The notes under the pieces are model-generated. The model saw nothing but the letters and a program-made list of their open reading frames with translations, did no database searches and was not told the DNA's origin. Positions 1 to 8,292 of a stretch of DNA of 64,000 nucleotides are shown one piece after another; positions within the stretch are counted from its first letter, which is position 1; the number at the start of each line of letters is the position of its first letter. The DNA lies in assembly GCF_027922045.1 (NCBI RefSeq), contig NZ_BSEX01000003.1:1-64000 (forward strand), read 5' to 3'. Position numbers and translations under genes: made by a program. The DNA is from Microbacterium terregens (GTDB taxonomy: Bacteria; Pseudomonadota; Alphaproteobacteria; Sphingomonadales; Sphingomonadaceae).

Positions 1-1
1 C

Positions 2-265
2 TTGCGGAGCCTGAATCAGATCGCGACGCTCACATCAATGGGTCCTGACCCTAGCTTCCTCTACGTCATGTACGCGCTGCTGCTGTGGTCGATCCCGATG
101 GGCATCCTCTCGGCCTTCCGCCCCGACCTCGCCGAAGCGGTCGCCCGCGGCATGACCGCGTACCTGCGCGGCATTCCGGAAGAACTCTACGCCCTCTTCG
201 GCACCGGCTACCTGGGCTACACCGCCGCCCGCGCCTGGGGAAAAGCCAAGGGGGTGGAACGCTGA
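2..265 (+). CDS. 3TM-type holin family protein, C-terminal part (cut by window edge)
   Basis: The reading frame is already open at the window edge and about 87 residues are visible, so the true start is probably upstream. It has a hydrophobic stretch (YVMYALLLWSIPMGIL) near residues 21-36 and a second weaker one around YALFGTGYLGYTAA, ending in a basic tail. This pattern matches the holin family of gene-transfer-agent and phage lysis loci that sphingomonads often carry as a lone gene. Such proteins form inner-membrane lesions that release muralytic enzymes. No endolysin or phage structural gene follows, because hslV is next, so a lysis role here is inference. Family assignment is from recalled similarity only. 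Confidence 0.6.
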   Translation: MRSLNQIATLTSMGPDPSFLYVMYALLLWSIPMGILSAFRPDLAEAVARGMTAYLRGIPEELYALFGTGYLGYTAARAWGKAKGVER

Positions 266-279
266 CCCCGCCCACTCCC

Positions 280-357
280 GTACCCCGGCGAAGGCCGGGA
301 TACGCGGGCAGCGCCTTCCCTTCTTCGTACCCCGGCGAAGGCCGGGGCCCAGGGTAC
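280..357. repeat. Two copies of palindromic repeat family A in the hslV upstream gap
   Basis: Two copies of a CCCGGC-GAAG-GCCGGG hairpin lie at 284-299 and 332-347. The second is extended by GCCCAG and flanked by GTAC. The segment 312-352 is an exact 41-base match to 22148-22188. The rest of the gap (266-517) has no credible gene; a possible heat-shock promoter is listed separately. Confidence 0.85.
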
Positions 358-464
358 CACGCGCCACCGCTGCGGCTCTTTCGCCTCTCCCGGCCATACC
401 CGCGAGACCCGTTCTTGGCCTAACCTTAGCCTAACCTTCCGCACCGCAGCACGACCAAAGCGCC

Positions 465-493
465 CCCGAAACGATCTCCACTCGGCCCCGATT
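465..493 (+). promoter_or_regulatory. Possible RpoH-type heat-shock promoter of hslVU
   Basis: CCCGAAA (465-471) and CCCCGATT (486-493) are separated by 14 bases and end about 25 bases before the hslV start. This resembles the alphaproteobacterial sigma-32 pattern (CTTGAAA, then CCCCAT), with mismatches in both boxes. hslVU is a classic heat-shock operon, which makes the match plausible but not secure. Confidence 0.3.
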
Positions 494-517
494 GCAACCC
501 CGCCACCCACCCCCCAC

Positions 518-1075
518 ATGCCGCCCATGAGCAACGACATGGTGTGGCACGGCACCACAATCCTCTCCGTGCGCAAGAACGGCCGCGTCGTCATCGCAGG
601 CGATGGCCAGGTATCCCAGGGCCCGACGGTGATGAAGCCCAACGCCCGCAAGGTGCGCCCGCTGGGCGACGGCAGCGTGATCGCGGGCTTCGCCGGCGCG
701 ACCGCCGACGCCTTCACCCTGTTCGAACGGCTCGAGGCCAAGCTCGAGCGGCACCAGGGCCAGTTGCTGCGCGCGGCGGTCGAGCTCGCCAAGGACTGGC
801 GCACGGACAAGTTCCTGCGCAACCTGGAGGCGATGCTGATCGTCGCCGACAAGGAGGTGACCCTGGTGGTGACGGGCAATGGCGACGTGCTGGAGCCGGA
901 AGGCGGCATCGCCGCGATCGGCTCGGGCGGCAACTTCGCCCTCGCCGCCGCCCGCGCGCTCGACGAGTATGAGCAGGATGCCGAAACGGTCTGCCGCAAG
1001 GCGATGAAGATCGCCGGCGAGCTGTGCGTCTACACCAACGACCGGCTGACCGTCGAAAGCCTGCCGACGGCGTAA
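518..1075 (+). CDS. hslV: ATP-dependent protease HslVU, peptidase subunit HslV
   Basis: HslV is the N-terminal-nucleophile peptidase of the cytoplasmic HslVU (ClpYQ) protease and works as a double hexameric ring capped by HslU. The protein has 185 residues. The catalytic threonine is the first Thr of HGTTIL (residue 13 from this start), preceded by a short propeptide as in other alphaproteobacteria. Conserved blocks are [31 protein letters not shown] and the C-terminal CVYTND. Start codons at 527 and 539 are also possible, and none has a strong Shine-Dalgarno. hslU follows after 153 bases, a gap that holds an inverted repeat pair. Function is very secure; the exact start is not. Confidence 0.95.
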   Translation: MPPMSNDMVWHGTTILSVRKNGRVVIAGDGQVSQGPTVMKPNARKVRPLGDGSVIAGFAGATADAFTLFERLEAKLERHQGQLLRAAVELAKDWRTDKFLRNLEAMLIVADKEVTLVVTGNGDVLEPEGGIAAIGSGGNFALAAARALDEYEQDAETVCRKAMKIAGELCVYTNDRLTVESLPTA

Positions 1076-1080
1076 CCCTT

Positions 1081-1216
1081 CTCCCCTCCCTGCAAGGGAG
1101 GGGCCGGGGGTGGGTGCGAGCCAAAGGCGAGCCCCGCCCTCACCGACACCGCACCGGCAGAGGCTTCGCGTCCTGCCCGGCGCACCAACCCACCCCCTCC
1201 CTTCAAGGAGGGGAAA
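1081..1216. repeat. Inverted pair of repeat family C between hslV and hslU
   Basis: A CCCCTCCC-tgcaa-GGGAGGGG hairpin with tail CCGGGGGTGGGT (about 1083-1115) is followed by a second copy in opposite orientation (about 1184-1216, ACCCACCCCCTCCC). The pair lies inside the hslVU operon. The purine run of the second copy ends 13 bases before the hslU start and could influence its translation. The same family recurs at 37821-37962 and 47200-47295. Confidence 0.85.
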
Positions 1217-1228
1217 CGAAGCGAACCC

Positions 1229-2524
1229 ATGAACGACAATCTCACCCCCAAGGCGATCGTCGCCGCGCTCGACGCGCACATCATCGGGCAAAAGGATGCC
1301 AAGCGCGCCGTCGCCGTCGCGATGCGCAACCGCTGGCGCCGCCAGCAGCTCGCACCCGAGCTGCGCGACGAGGTTTCCCCGAAGAACATCCTGATGATCG
1401 GCCCGACCGGCTGCGGCAAGACCGAGATCAGCCGCCGCCTGGCCAAGCTCGCCGACGCGCCCTTCGTGAAGGTCGAGGCGACCAAGTTCACCGAGGTCGG
1501 CTATGTCGGCCGCGACGTCGAGCAGATCGCCCGCGACCTCGTCGAGGAAGCGATCCGGCTGGAAAAGGAACGCCGCCGCCTCGCCGTCAAGGACAAGGCG
1601 GAGGAAGCCGCCATGGCGCGCCTGCTCGACGCCCTCACCGGCAAGGGCGCCAGCGAGGCGACCCGCGAGGCATTTCGCCAGCGCATGGCCGACGGCCATC
1701 TCAACGACAAGGAGATCGAGATCGAGCTGGAGGCGCAGCCCTCCATGCCGTTCGAGATCCCCGGCGGCGCGCCGCAGATGATCAACCTGTCCGAGATGAT
1801 GGGCAAGGCGTTCGGCGGCGGCCAGATGAAGCGCCGCAAGTTGACCGTCCCCGCCGCCTGGGAAAAGCTGGTCGAGGAAGAGGCCGACAAGCGCCTCGAC
1901 CAGGACGAGGTCAGCCGCACCGCGCTGGCGGACGCGGAAGCCAACGGCATCGTCTTCCTGGACGAGATCGACAAGATCGCGGTCTCGGACGTGCGCGGCG
2001 GCTCGGTCAGCCGCGAGGGCGTCCAGCGCGACCTCCTGCCGCTGATCGAGGGCACCACGGTCGCCACCAAGTACGGGCCGATGAAGACCGACCACATCCT
2101 CTTCATCGCCTCGGGCGCGTTCCATGTCGCCAAGCCCAGCGACCTGCTGCCCGAACTCCAGGGCCGCCTGCCGATCCGGGTGGAGCTGAAGGGCCTCACC
2201 GAAGACGACTTCGTGGCGATCCTGTCGGACACAACGGCATCGCTGCCGCAGCAGTACAAGGCGCTGATCGGCACCGAGGGCGTGACCGTCGACTTCACCC
2301 CCGACGCGATCCGCGCGATCGCCCGCATCGCCGCCGAAGTGAACGGCGAGGTCGAGAACATCGGCGCCCGCCGCCTGCAGACGGTGATGGAGAAGCTGCT
2401 GGAGGAAGTGAGCTTCGACGCAGAGGATCGCCGCGGCGAGACGCTGGTGGTCGACGCCGCCTATGTCGACAAGCAGCTCGCCGGCGTCGCCCGCAACACC
2501 GACCTCAGCCGCTACGTGCTGTAA
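1229..2524 (+). CDS. hslU: ATP-dependent protease HslVU, ATPase subunit HslU
   Basis: HslU is the AAA+ unfoldase that feeds substrates into HslV. The 431-residue protein is close to the usual length of about 440. Walker A is GPTGCGKT (58-65), the pore-loop motif GYVG is at 91-94, and Walker B is IVFLDE (241-246). The intermediate I-domain lies between them, roughly 110-230, and the C-terminal tail ends in SRYVL as needed for docking into HslV. It is co-directional with hslV and presumably co-transcribed despite the repeat pair between them. A perfect 12-bp inverted repeat follows the stop codon. Confidence 0.97.
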   Translation: MNDNLTPKAIVAALDAHIIGQKDAKRAVAVAMRNRWRRQQLAPELRDEVSPKNILMIGPTGCGKTEISRRLAKLADAPFVKVEATKFTEVGYVGRDVEQIARDLVEEAIRLEKERRRLAVKDKAEEAAMARLLDALTGKGASEATREAFRQRMADGHLNDKEIEIELEAQPSMPFEIPGGAPQMINLSEMMGKAFGGGQMKRRKLTVPAAWEKLVEEEADKRLDQDEVSRTALADAEANGIVFLDEIDKIAVSDVRGGSVSREGVQRDLLPLIEGTTVATKYGPMKTDHILFIASGAFHVAKPSDLLPELQGRLPIRVELKGLTEDDFVAILSDTTASLPQQYKALIGTEGVTVDFTPDAIRAIARIAAEVNGEVENIGARRLQTVMEKLLEEVSFDAEDRRGETLVVDAAYVDKQLAGVARNTDLSRYVL

Positions 2525-2530
2525 GCGGGG

Positions 2531-2559
2531 CGCCGGTCCGCCTCCCCGGCGGACCGGCG
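2531..2559. terminator. Bidirectional hairpin between hslU and a convergent lipoprotein gene
   Basis: A perfect 12-bp stem, CGCCGGTCCGCC (2531-2542) pairing with GGCGGACCGGCG (2548-2559), has a TCCCC loop. It sits in the 36-base gap between two converging stop codons. There is no T-tract, so it may act in either direction or simply protect 3' ends. Confidence 0.6.
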
Positions 2560-2560
2560 C

Positions 2561-2965
2561 TCAGCGGTCCTTCTTATACTCGACGAACGGGCCGAAGCGG
2601 CAATAGGCGGACGGGATGCCGCCCCCGCCGCGCTGCACCAGCCGGAAGCGGTCGTTGCGGCAGATGCGCGAGCCATAGAGCTCCGCCACCACGACCTGGT
2701 CGCCGCGGAAGCCCGGGCAGTTGGGCGCCACCACGTTGCGGTACAGCGTGCCCCGGCTGGGGCGGTAGAGCAGCGAGTCGCCCACCAGCTGCGGCCCTCC
2801 CGCAAAGGTCGGGTCGATGCAGTCGAGCGTGCGTCCAGGCGTATAGCCTTCCAGCGCCTCGGCCAGTTCCCTGTCGCTCGCGGCCTGGCGCTTCGCCTCG
2901 TCCGCGGCGGTGGCGCAGCCTCCCAGCAGCGCGGTCGCTGCCAGCATCAACGTCCAACGGGTCAT
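2561..2965 (-). CDS. Small predicted lipoprotein of unknown function
   Basis: This 134-residue protein begins with a lipoprotein signal peptide whose lipobox LLGGC puts the acylated cysteine at residue 17. The mature part has four further cysteines (in LDCIDP, PNCPGF, RICRND and AYCRFG), which could form two disulfides in the periplasm, and a short C-terminal basic tail. I do not recognise a named domain. It lies downstream of gloB on the same strand, 40 bases away, and converges on hslU. The start is fixed by the signal peptide; upstream residues in the same frame are a shadow of gloB. Confidence 0.75.
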   Translation of the reverse strand: MTRWTLMLAATALLGGCATAADEAKRQAASDRELAEALEGYTPGRTLDCIDPTFAGGPQLVGDSLLYRPSRGTLYRNVVAPNCPGFRGDQVVVAELYGSRICRNDRFRLVQRGGGGIPSAYCRFGPFVEYKKDR

Positions 2966-3005
2966 GCCCTGTCTCCTCTCCGCCCGGGCGCGAGTCTCCG
3001 GCGCG

Positions 3006-3749
3006 CTATCCGCGGAAGCTGTCCTTGGCCTGCCGGCGCTCGGCAAGCTCCTCGGGCGAGGACGCACGCAGGAAGGGATTGGTTGCACGCTCCAGGCCGA
3101 TGGTGGTCGGCACCGTCGGCGCGCCCGCCGCACGCAACCGGTCGACCTCCACCATCCGACCCGCGACGGCGGCGTTGTCCGGTTCCGCTGCCAGCGCATA
3201 GCGGCCGTTGGACTGGGTATATTCGTGCCCGCAGAACACCTGCGTGGCGTCCGGCAGCGCCTCGAACCGGCGCATGGCGGCATACATCTGCGCCGCCGTC
3301 CCCTCGAACAACCGCCCGGCCCCCATCGCGAACAGCATGTCGCCGCTGAACAGCAGCGCATCCTCGGCAAAATGGAAAGCGATGTGCCCCGAGGTATGCG
3401 CCGGCACCTCCAGCACCGTCGCAACATGGTCGCCGATCCGCAGCGTGTCGCCTTCCTTCAGGCCATGGTCGAGCGTCGGGATCTTGGCCGCCTCCGCCGC
3501 CGGGGCGAACACCGGCACGCCGGTCGCGTCTTTCAGCCCGGCGTTCCCGCCCGTATGGTCGCCATGCCAGTGGGTGTTCCAGATCGCCGTGAGCGTCCAC
3601 CCACGCTCGGCGAGCGCTTCCAGCACCGGCGGCGCCTCCGCCGGGTCGACCACCACCGTCTCGCCAGAGGCGGGATCGTGGAGCAGCCAGACATAATTGT
3701 CCGACAGCGCCGGCAGCCGGAGGACTTCGATCGGAGACGCCGCAGCCAT
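3006..3749 (-). CDS. gloB: Hydroxyacylglutathione hydrolase (glyoxalase II)
   Basis: Glyoxalase II hydrolyses S-lactoylglutathione to D-lactate and glutathione, the second step of methylglyoxal detoxification. The 247-residue protein has the metallo-beta-lactamase fold with THWHGDHTGG supplying H60, H62, D64 and H65. The remaining metal ligands are H118 (AHTSGH), D137 (FSGDML) and H175 (FCGHEYT). The C-terminal substrate-binding helices include RATNPFLR. The ATG overlaps the gloA stop by one base (TGATG), indicating translational coupling of glyoxalases I and II. All expected active-site residues are present. Confidence 0.93.
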   Translation of the reverse strand: MAAASPIEVLRLPALSDNYVWLLHDPASGETVVVDPAEAPPVLEALAERGWTLTAIWNTHWHGDHTGGNAGLKDATGVPVFAPAAEAAKIPTLDHGLKEGDTLRIGDHVATVLEVPAHTSGHIAFHFAEDALLFSGDMLFAMGAGRLFEGTAAQMYAAMRRFEALPDATQVFCGHEYTQSNGRYALAAEPDNAAVAGRMVEVDRLRAAGAPTVPTTIGLERATNPFLRASSPEELAERRQAKDSFRG

Positions 3750-4186
3750 CACCAGCGGCCCGTGTTCGGCATCGACGCCCAGGGCTCGGCCGGCGGCAGC
3801 GGATCGCCCGCCTGCAGCAGCTCGATCGAGATGTTGTCCGGGGTGCGGATGAAGGCCATGTTGCCGTCCCGCGGCGGGCGGTTGATCGTCACGCCGGAGT
3901 CCATCAGCCGCTGGCACGTCTCGTAGATGTTCTCCACCCGGTAAGCGAGGTGGCCGAAGTTGCGTCCCTCGCCATATTCCTCGGGATCCCAGTTGTAGGT
4001 CAGCTCCACCTCTGCCTCGGCGCGCTTGCCCGGGCCGTTGCTGTCCTCGTCGGCGGCGAGGAAGATCAGCGTGAAGCGGCCCTGCTCGTTCTCAATGCGG
4101 CGGGTTTCGGTGAGCCCCAGCACGTTGAAGAAGCGGATCGTCGCCTCCGGATCGGTCACGCGGATCATGGTGTGCAGATACTTCAT
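3749..4186 (-). CDS. gloA: Lactoylglutathione lyase (glyoxalase I)
   Basis: Glyoxalase I isomerises the methylglyoxal-glutathione hemithioacetal to S-lactoylglutathione. The 145-residue protein aligns with the E. coli enzyme: [10 protein letters not shown] at the start, ELTYNW in the middle, SIELLQ near the end. Metal ligands H5, E61, H79 and E122 are all present. The start at 4186 is preferred over an upstream ATG at 4210 because it matches the family N-terminus and has GGAAG nine bases upstream. gloA and gloB form an operon. The divergent SIMPL gene starts 86 bases away. Confidence 0.93.
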   Translation of the reverse strand: MKYLHTMIRVTDPEATIRFFNVLGLTETRRIENEQGRFTLIFLAADEDSNGPGKRAEAEVELTYNWDPEEYGEGRNFGHLAYRVENIYETCQRLMDSGVTINRPPRDGNMAFIRTPDNISIELLQAGDPLPPAEPWASMPNTGRW

Positions 4187-4272
4187 TGGCAGGAGCTTCC
4201 CGTTCGTCATCAGCAGTTGTGCATCGTGCCGCCGGCACGATAGGCTTCGGCTATATGGGGGAGGAACCCGCA

Positions 4273-4992
4273 ATGGAAACCGGCAGGACCAAAGACCGCG
4301 GCACGGCGCTGCTCGTCGCAGCGGCAATCCTGGCATTGGGCATGATCCTGGGCGGCTATCTGCTCGGCAACGGGCTGGTGCGCGCGCACCATGCCGACCG
4401 ATCGGTGACGGTCCGCGGCCTCGCCGAGCGCAACGTCACCGCCGACCTGGCGGTGTGGACGCTCAACTATTCCAAGCAGGGCCTCGACCTCGCCGAGGTG
4501 CAGGCGGACATCGACCGCGACACCCAGAGCATCCGCCGCTTCTTCGCGAGCCTGGGCTTCCCCGCCGAGGCACTCGCCCCCGCGGGCGCCGGCGTCAGCC
4601 AATCCTACATGAACGGCGTGCAGACGGTGACGGTCAGCCAGCGGCTGCAACTGCGCACGACCGACATCGCCCGCGCCCGCCGCGCGGTCGCCCGCCAGTT
4701 CGATCTCGTGCGCCAGGGCGTCGTCCTCCAGGAAGGCTCGGGCATCAGCTACAGCTTCACCAAGCTCAACGACATCAAGCCGGCGATGGTGGCCGAGGCG
4801 ACCCGCGACGCCCGCGCCGCTGCCGAGCAGTTCGCCAAGGACAGCGACACCGGCGTCGGCGGCATCAAGAGCGCGACCCAGGGCTATTTCTCGGTCGAGG
4901 CGCGCGACGGCGAGCAGGCAGGCTATGGCGTCGCCGACACGCCCTTCAAGAAGGTGCGCGTCGTCACCACGGTCGACTTCTACCTCGACTGA
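4273..4992 (+). CDS. SIMPL domain (DUF541/YggE-like) membrane-anchored protein
   Basis: This 239-residue protein has one N-terminal membrane helix (about residues 11-33) and a periplasmic SIMPL domain recognised by [20 protein letters not shown] and the C-terminal [12 protein letters not shown]. Family members (YggE, BP26) form oligomeric shells and are linked to oxidative-stress tolerance, but their molecular function is unclear. The start is set by GGGGGAGGAA seven bases before the ATG at 4273; an upstream ATG at 4255 is less likely. Its 3' end overlaps the convergent TPR gene by 13 bases. Confidence 0.85.
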   Translation: METGRTKDRGTALLVAAAILALGMILGGYLLGNGLVRAHHADRSVTVRGLAERNVTADLAVWTLNYSKQGLDLAEVQADIDRDTQSIRRFFASLGFPAEALAPAGAGVSQSYMNGVQTVTVSQRLQLRTTDIARARRAVARQFDLVRQGVVLQEGSGISYSFTKLNDIKPAMVAEATRDARAAAEQFAKDSDTGVGGIKSATQGYFSVEARDGEQAGYGVADTPFKKVRVVTTVDFYLD

Positions 4993-5744
4993 GCGCCGCC
5001 ACCCAGGGCCGCCAGGGCATCGGCCGCCGCCTGGGCGGGGCCGGTGCCGGGCGCGACCCGCACCGCGGCTTCCCAGGCGCTGCGCGCGGCCGCTTCATTG
5101 CCCTCCACCGCGGCGATGTTGCCCGCCTCCAGCTGGACCGAAGCGTCGTCCGGCGAGAGCGCCAGCGCCCGGCCGATGTCCTTGCGCGCGCGCAGCAGGT
5201 CGCCGGTCCGGCGCGCGAGCGTCGCCGACAGCAGCCAGGCGAGCGGGTCGTCGCCGGCCAGCGCCAGCGCACGATCGAGATCGGCCCGCGCCTCCCCCTG
5301 CCGGCCGGCCGCGACCAGCGTGCGTGCGCGGTCGAGATGCGCCTCCCCCAGGTCCAGGCCGCTGAGCGTGCCGCCGATCAGCGCGGCGTCGAGCGCCGCC
5401 TGCGCCTTGGCCGGGTCGCCCGCCGCCAGCCAGGCATTGCCGGCCTGCGCCCAGAAGCTGCCCGAGCGCAGATCCTTGGCCACATCCGCCGCACGCGCCG
5501 CGCCCTCGAAGGCGGCCGCCGCCGCGTCCCAGCGCTGCTGCGTGGTATGGGCGATCCCCAGGCATTGCTGGGCGAGGAAGCCGCCGCCCGCCTGCTGCCA
5601 CGCCGTGGCCCCACGCACGGCTGCGGCGGGATCGCGCCGCGCCTGGTCGATGCACTCGGCATAGCGATCGCCACGCCGGGGGGTCGGCGGGCCCGCGGCC
5701 GGAGCGGGTGCGGTCTGGGCGAGGAGCAGCAGCGGGAGGAGCAT
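4980..5744 (-). CDS. Exported tetratricopeptide-repeat protein
   Basis: The 254-residue protein starts with a short hydrophobic signal (MLLPLLLLAQTAPAPAAG). It continues with about four to five TPR-like helix pairs rich in Ala, Gly and Leu, such as GNAWLAAGDPAKAQAALDAA and ARTLVAAGRQGEARADLDRA. TPR arrays are protein-binding scaffolds; no catalytic motif is visible. It follows the alpha/beta hydrolase with a one-base TGATG overlap, so the two are probably translated together. Its 3' end overlaps the convergent SIMPL gene. The partner is unknown. Confidence 0.8.
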   Translation of the reverse strand: MLLPLLLLAQTAPAPAAGPPTPRRGDRYAECIDQARRDPAAAVRGATAWQQAGGGFLAQQCLGIAHTTQQRWDAAAAAFEGAARAADVAKDLRSGSFWAQAGNAWLAAGDPAKAQAALDAALIGGTLSGLDLGEAHLDRARTLVAAGRQGEARADLDRALALAGDDPLAWLLSATLARRTGDLLRARKDIGRALALSPDDASVQLEAGNIAAVEGNEAAARSAWEAAVRVAPGTGPAQAAADALAALGGGAQSR

Positions 5745-6472
5745 CAGGCGGGGGTCACATCTTCGATGGCGCGCAGGATCAGGGCGATGTCCTGCGGGCG
5801 GGACAGGCGGTGGTCGCCATCCTTGACGAGCAGCGTCTGCACGTCGGCTGAACGCAACAGGCTGGCGAGGTGCACGGTGCGCTCGAACGGCACGTCCTTG
5901 TCCTGCTGGCCCTGGATCAGCCGCACCGGCACGTCGACGGGCACGATGCCGTGCATCAGCCGGTTCGCCTCCCCCGAGCTCCAGAAGGCGCGGGTGGTGA
6001 CGGTCGGCTGGTCCGAATAAGGCGAGGGCTTCTCCAGCCGCCCTTGCGTCAGCATCGTCATCTTCTCCTCAGGGGTGAAGCCCCAGTCGGTGAAGTCCGG
6101 CGCGGGCGCGATGCCGACCAGCCCGACGACGCGCTCCGGCCGGTCGCGCGCGGCGAGCAGCATGATCCACCCGCCCATCGACGATCCGACCAGCACCACC
6201 GGGCCTTCCACCGCATAGTCGATGATGGCGAGCGCATCGTCGCGCCACAGCGCCAGCGTCTGCTCCTCGAACGCGCCGGGACTCTGCCCGCAGCCGCCAT
6301 AGTCGAAGCGGACGAACGCCCGCCCCTCCGTCTTCGCCCAGGCCTCGATCGCCAGCGCCTTGCTGCCGGTCATGTCGGACGCATAGCCCGGCAGGAACAC
6401 GATCGTGGGCCCCTTCCCGGCCGTGTGGTGAAAGGCGAGCGGACGCTCACCGGCAGGAGCAGCTTCAGTCAT
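5744..6472 (-). CDS. Alpha/beta hydrolase (ABHD10-like esterase)
   Basis: This 242-residue single-domain alpha/beta hydrolase has GSSMGG with nucleophile S98, oxyanion region FLPGYASDMTG, acid D191 (GQQDKDVP) and base H221 (DGDHRLS). The sequence resembles bacterial relatives of ABHD10, which remove acyl groups from thiols or glucuronides. The physiological substrate cannot be read from sequence. The start is the ATG just before TEAAPAGERP; the longer open frame upstream is untranslated. It probably forms a two-gene operon with the TPR gene. Confidence 0.87.
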   Translation of the reverse strand: MTEAAPAGERPLAFHHTAGKGPTIVFLPGYASDMTGSKALAIEAWAKTEGRAFVRFDYGGCGQSPGAFEEQTLALWRDDALAIIDYAVEGPVVLVGSSMGGWIMLLAARDRPERVVGLVGIAPAPDFTDWGFTPEEKMTMLTQGRLEKPSPYSDQPTVTTRAFWSSGEANRLMHGIVPVDVPVRLIQGQQDKDVPFERTVHLASLLRSADVQTLLVKDGDHRLSRPQDIALILRAIEDVTPA

Positions 6473-7024
6473 GATGCACCGCGGAAGTTGAGGAAGTTGA
6501 GGCTCGAAATAGGATCGCCTCGGCCGTGTCCGGAAGCGCGCAACGCGGCGGCCGGGGAGCGGCGGAAGAGGCGAAGGAATGCCATCGCCACCCCATGCCA
6601 CGGCGGGAGGGTTGTAGGACAGCCCTTGTGCATGGGGGAGTGCGAGCGGGAGACGCTGAGCGCGCGCAAGCGTGCGTGTTCGACCCGTCCCATTTGGACG
6701 GTCAGGCTCCGCCACCCGGATACAACCCTCCCGTACCGGCCTTCACCGGGATGACGAAGAAAACCGGACGGCAGCTGACGCCCGCTTGTTTCTCGCTGGC
6801 CTCCGCCAAAAGTAGCTGATGTTGACGCCGCTATAGAAGCGCGTCGGAGCGGCGGTAACACGAAACTGCCTTGCGGAGCGGCCGTTCCGCATCCCACCTA
6901 CCATCCGCCTGCAAAGCCATCGGACATCTAGCGACAATGCGCACCAAGCGGGACATGACCACGAGCGAGCGGCGGCAGACGGGGCGCGGTTGCGGATGTT
7001 CGCGCTTCATGTCACGCTTGATCA
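6473..7024. other. 552-base gap without a convincing gene, containing inverted repeats
   Basis: No reading frame here has family resemblance or codon use that convinces me. GGGAGGGTTGTA (6606-6617) and its reverse complement (6721-6732) bracket about 100 bases containing two smaller hairpins: GCGCGC..GCGTGC, and CCGTCC-CATTT-GGACGG near 6686-6702. A variant of repeat family A (CCGGCCTTCACCGG) lies at about 6735-6749. The 3' part (6780-7024) is less GC-rich and leads into the orphan lipoprotein gene, so its promoter should be there, but I see no strong boxes. Confidence 0.55.
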
Positions 7025-7537
7025 ATGGCACGCTTGCGGCTCCTGCTCCCCCTGCTCGCTGTGACACTTGGCAGTTGTTCTTACGTTTACGATTTGAAGG
7101 CCGTCGTCATTGGGGGACGGCTTGCCTTCGTTGTCGATCCCAAGTCGCGAAACGTTGCATCGTGCCTCAATGCGATCGACGTGATCGCATCGGGTGAAGT
7201 AAAAGCAAAGGCAGCGCCCGGCGATGATGTAAGCCGCGTCAGATACGGCACGTTCTGGCATGAAAGGCTTGATTACGGCTGCGCCGACAAGTTTCCGATC
7301 TTTTACGGGCAGCGGTTCAAGGGCAAGCGCGGCCCATCAGGCCAAGCGATCAAGGTTGTTGCTGCGAAGCCGCTCAGGATTGGCATCGTGTACGAAGTGT
7401 CAACTACCACCGGGACAGGGGGGTATGGTGGTGGAGCCTTCAAGATAATGCCTGATCATACCGTGTCGAATCTGCCCCGGACACCAATGGTCGATTCCGA
7501 TGACGCGGTGAACTCTGCGATAGCGAACGGGAGCTAA
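7025..7537 (+). CDS. Orphan predicted lipoprotein
   Basis: The 170-residue product has a lipoprotein signal with lipobox LGSC (C18) and a mature region without a domain I can name. Cysteines C47 (ASCLN) and C86 (YGCADK) and a glycine-rich stretch (TTTGTGGYGGG) are visible. Base and codon use are clearly less GC-rich than in neighbouring genes (for example gataatgcctgatcatacc near 7446), suggesting recent acquisition. It stands alone between a hydrolase operon and a convergent XRE regulator. I consider it a real gene because of the signal peptide and unbroken frame, but assign no function. Confidence 0.65.
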   Translation: MARLRLLLPLLAVTLGSCSYVYDLKAVVIGGRLAFVVDPKSRNVASCLNAIDVIASGEVKAKAAPGDDVSRVRYGTFWHERLDYGCADKFPIFYGQRFKGKRGPSGQAIKVVAAKPLRIGIVYEVSTTTGTGGYGGGAFKIMPDHTVSNLPRTPMVDSDDAVNSAIANGS

Positions 7538-7575
7538 CCACTCGCGGTCATGAAATCACACGGCCGTGCTAGCGT

Positions 7576-7791
7576 TCAGTCCGCCTCCGCCGCCTCCAGC
7601 GCAGGGTTCACGAAGATCTGCTCGATCGAAAGCTCGAACAGGTCTGCGATGCGGAAGGCGAGCGGGAGCGAGGGATCGTAGCGGCCGGTCTCGATCGCGT
7701 TGACGCTCTGGCGGGAAACCTCCAGCCGATCGGCCAGGTCGCCCTGGCTCCAGCCGCGCTCGGCGCGCAGCACGCGCAGCCGGTTCTTCAT
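7576..7791 (-). CDS. Small XRE-family (Cro/CI-type) transcriptional regulator
   Basis: This 71-residue protein is almost entirely one helix-turn-helix domain: MKNRLRVLRAERGWSQGDLA, then RLEVSRQSVNAIETGRYDPS with the recognition helix, then a short helical tail (LFELSIEQIF). It resembles the compact regulators that pair with a small membrane protein. It overlaps the upstream membrane gene by four bases (ATGA) and is thus the second gene of a coupled pair. An inverted repeat GACAGG-N10-CCTGTC within the pair's promoter is a natural candidate for its operator. Confidence 0.88.
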   Translation of the reverse strand: MKNRLRVLRAERGWSQGDLADRLEVSRQSVNAIETGRYDPSLPLAFRIADLFELSIEQIFVNPALEAAEAD

Positions 7792-8204
7792 GCCGGCTGG
7801 CCCGCAAAACGGTCGCGCAGGCAGAGAAAGGCCTGCGCCGCGAACCAGCCCATCGCCCACACGGGGAAGATCCACAGCCGCGGCATCGGATCGATCGCAC
7901 CGCTGCCCGACAGGAAATTATAGACCGTGCCGACGGCCAGCAGCACCCCGGTGCCGAACAACATGCAAGTCACCAGACGCTGGCGCAGATACTCGTCGCG
8001 TTCCTCGACCAGGTAGCGGCCGATGATCGCAACCACGGCGATGATCGGCAGCGCCGGAACGACGGACAGCGCGATCAGAACGCCGCCCTGCAAATGATAG
8101 TGGTTGTCGATGCTGTTCGCGCCGAACAGCGCGACGACATAGGCGGCGAACGCCCAGAGCATCCGGCGGTTGTAGCGCTTCATGGCTGGCGTGGACGCAT
8201 TCAT
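7788..8204 (-). CDS. Small integral membrane protein paired with XRE regulator
   Basis: The 138-residue protein has about four hydrophobic helices: LWAFAAYVVALFGA, GVLIALSVVPALPIIAVVAI, LVTCMLFGTGVLLAVGTVYN and LWIFPVWAMGWFAAQAFL. Between helices 2 and 3 is the charged loop GRYLVEERDEYLRQRL, which probably faces the cytoplasm. GGAAGGGAG upstream supports the start at 8204; an internal ATG at 8183 is the alternative. Similar membrane protein/XRE pairs are common in alphaproteobacteria, but their function is not established. Signal sensing by the membrane partner is only a hypothesis. Confidence 0.8.
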   Translation of the reverse strand: MNASTPAMKRYNRRMLWAFAAYVVALFGANSIDNHYHLQGGVLIALSVVPALPIIAVVAIIGRYLVEERDEYLRQRLVTCMLFGTGVLLAVGTVYNFLSGSGAIDPMPRLWIFPVWAMGWFAAQAFLCLRDRFAGQPA

Positions 8205-8233
8205 GGCAAGGCTCCCTTCCTGTTTGTAAAGGA

Positions 8234-8262
8234 AGCATGACAGGGGCCTCGGCGCCTGTCAA
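8234..8262 (-). promoter_or_regulatory. Promoter with embedded inverted-repeat operator for the membrane protein/XRE operon
   Basis: Read on the minus strand, a perfect -35 box TTGACA (8262-8257) is followed by 17 bases and CATGCT (8239-8234), a weak -10. GACAGG and CCTGTC (8260-8255 and 8244-8239) form an inverted repeat with a 10-base centre, overlapping the -35 box and spanning the spacer. The layout suits autoregulation by the XRE protein. The start codon lies 30 bases downstream of the -10 box. Confidence 0.5.
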
Positions 8263-8292
8263 TGGAGCTTGTCATTCCGACAAGGCAGCTTT

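Noticed and set aside
2..265. Prophage or gene-transfer-agent cluster suggested by the holin
   Set aside because: No other phage-like gene follows; hslV comes next. The upstream side is outside the window.
431..2125. Long open frame (564 codons) antisense to hslV/hslU
   Set aside because: High GC keeps antisense frames open; the translation is His/Asp/Gly-rich with no family resemblance and mirrors conserved hslU codons.
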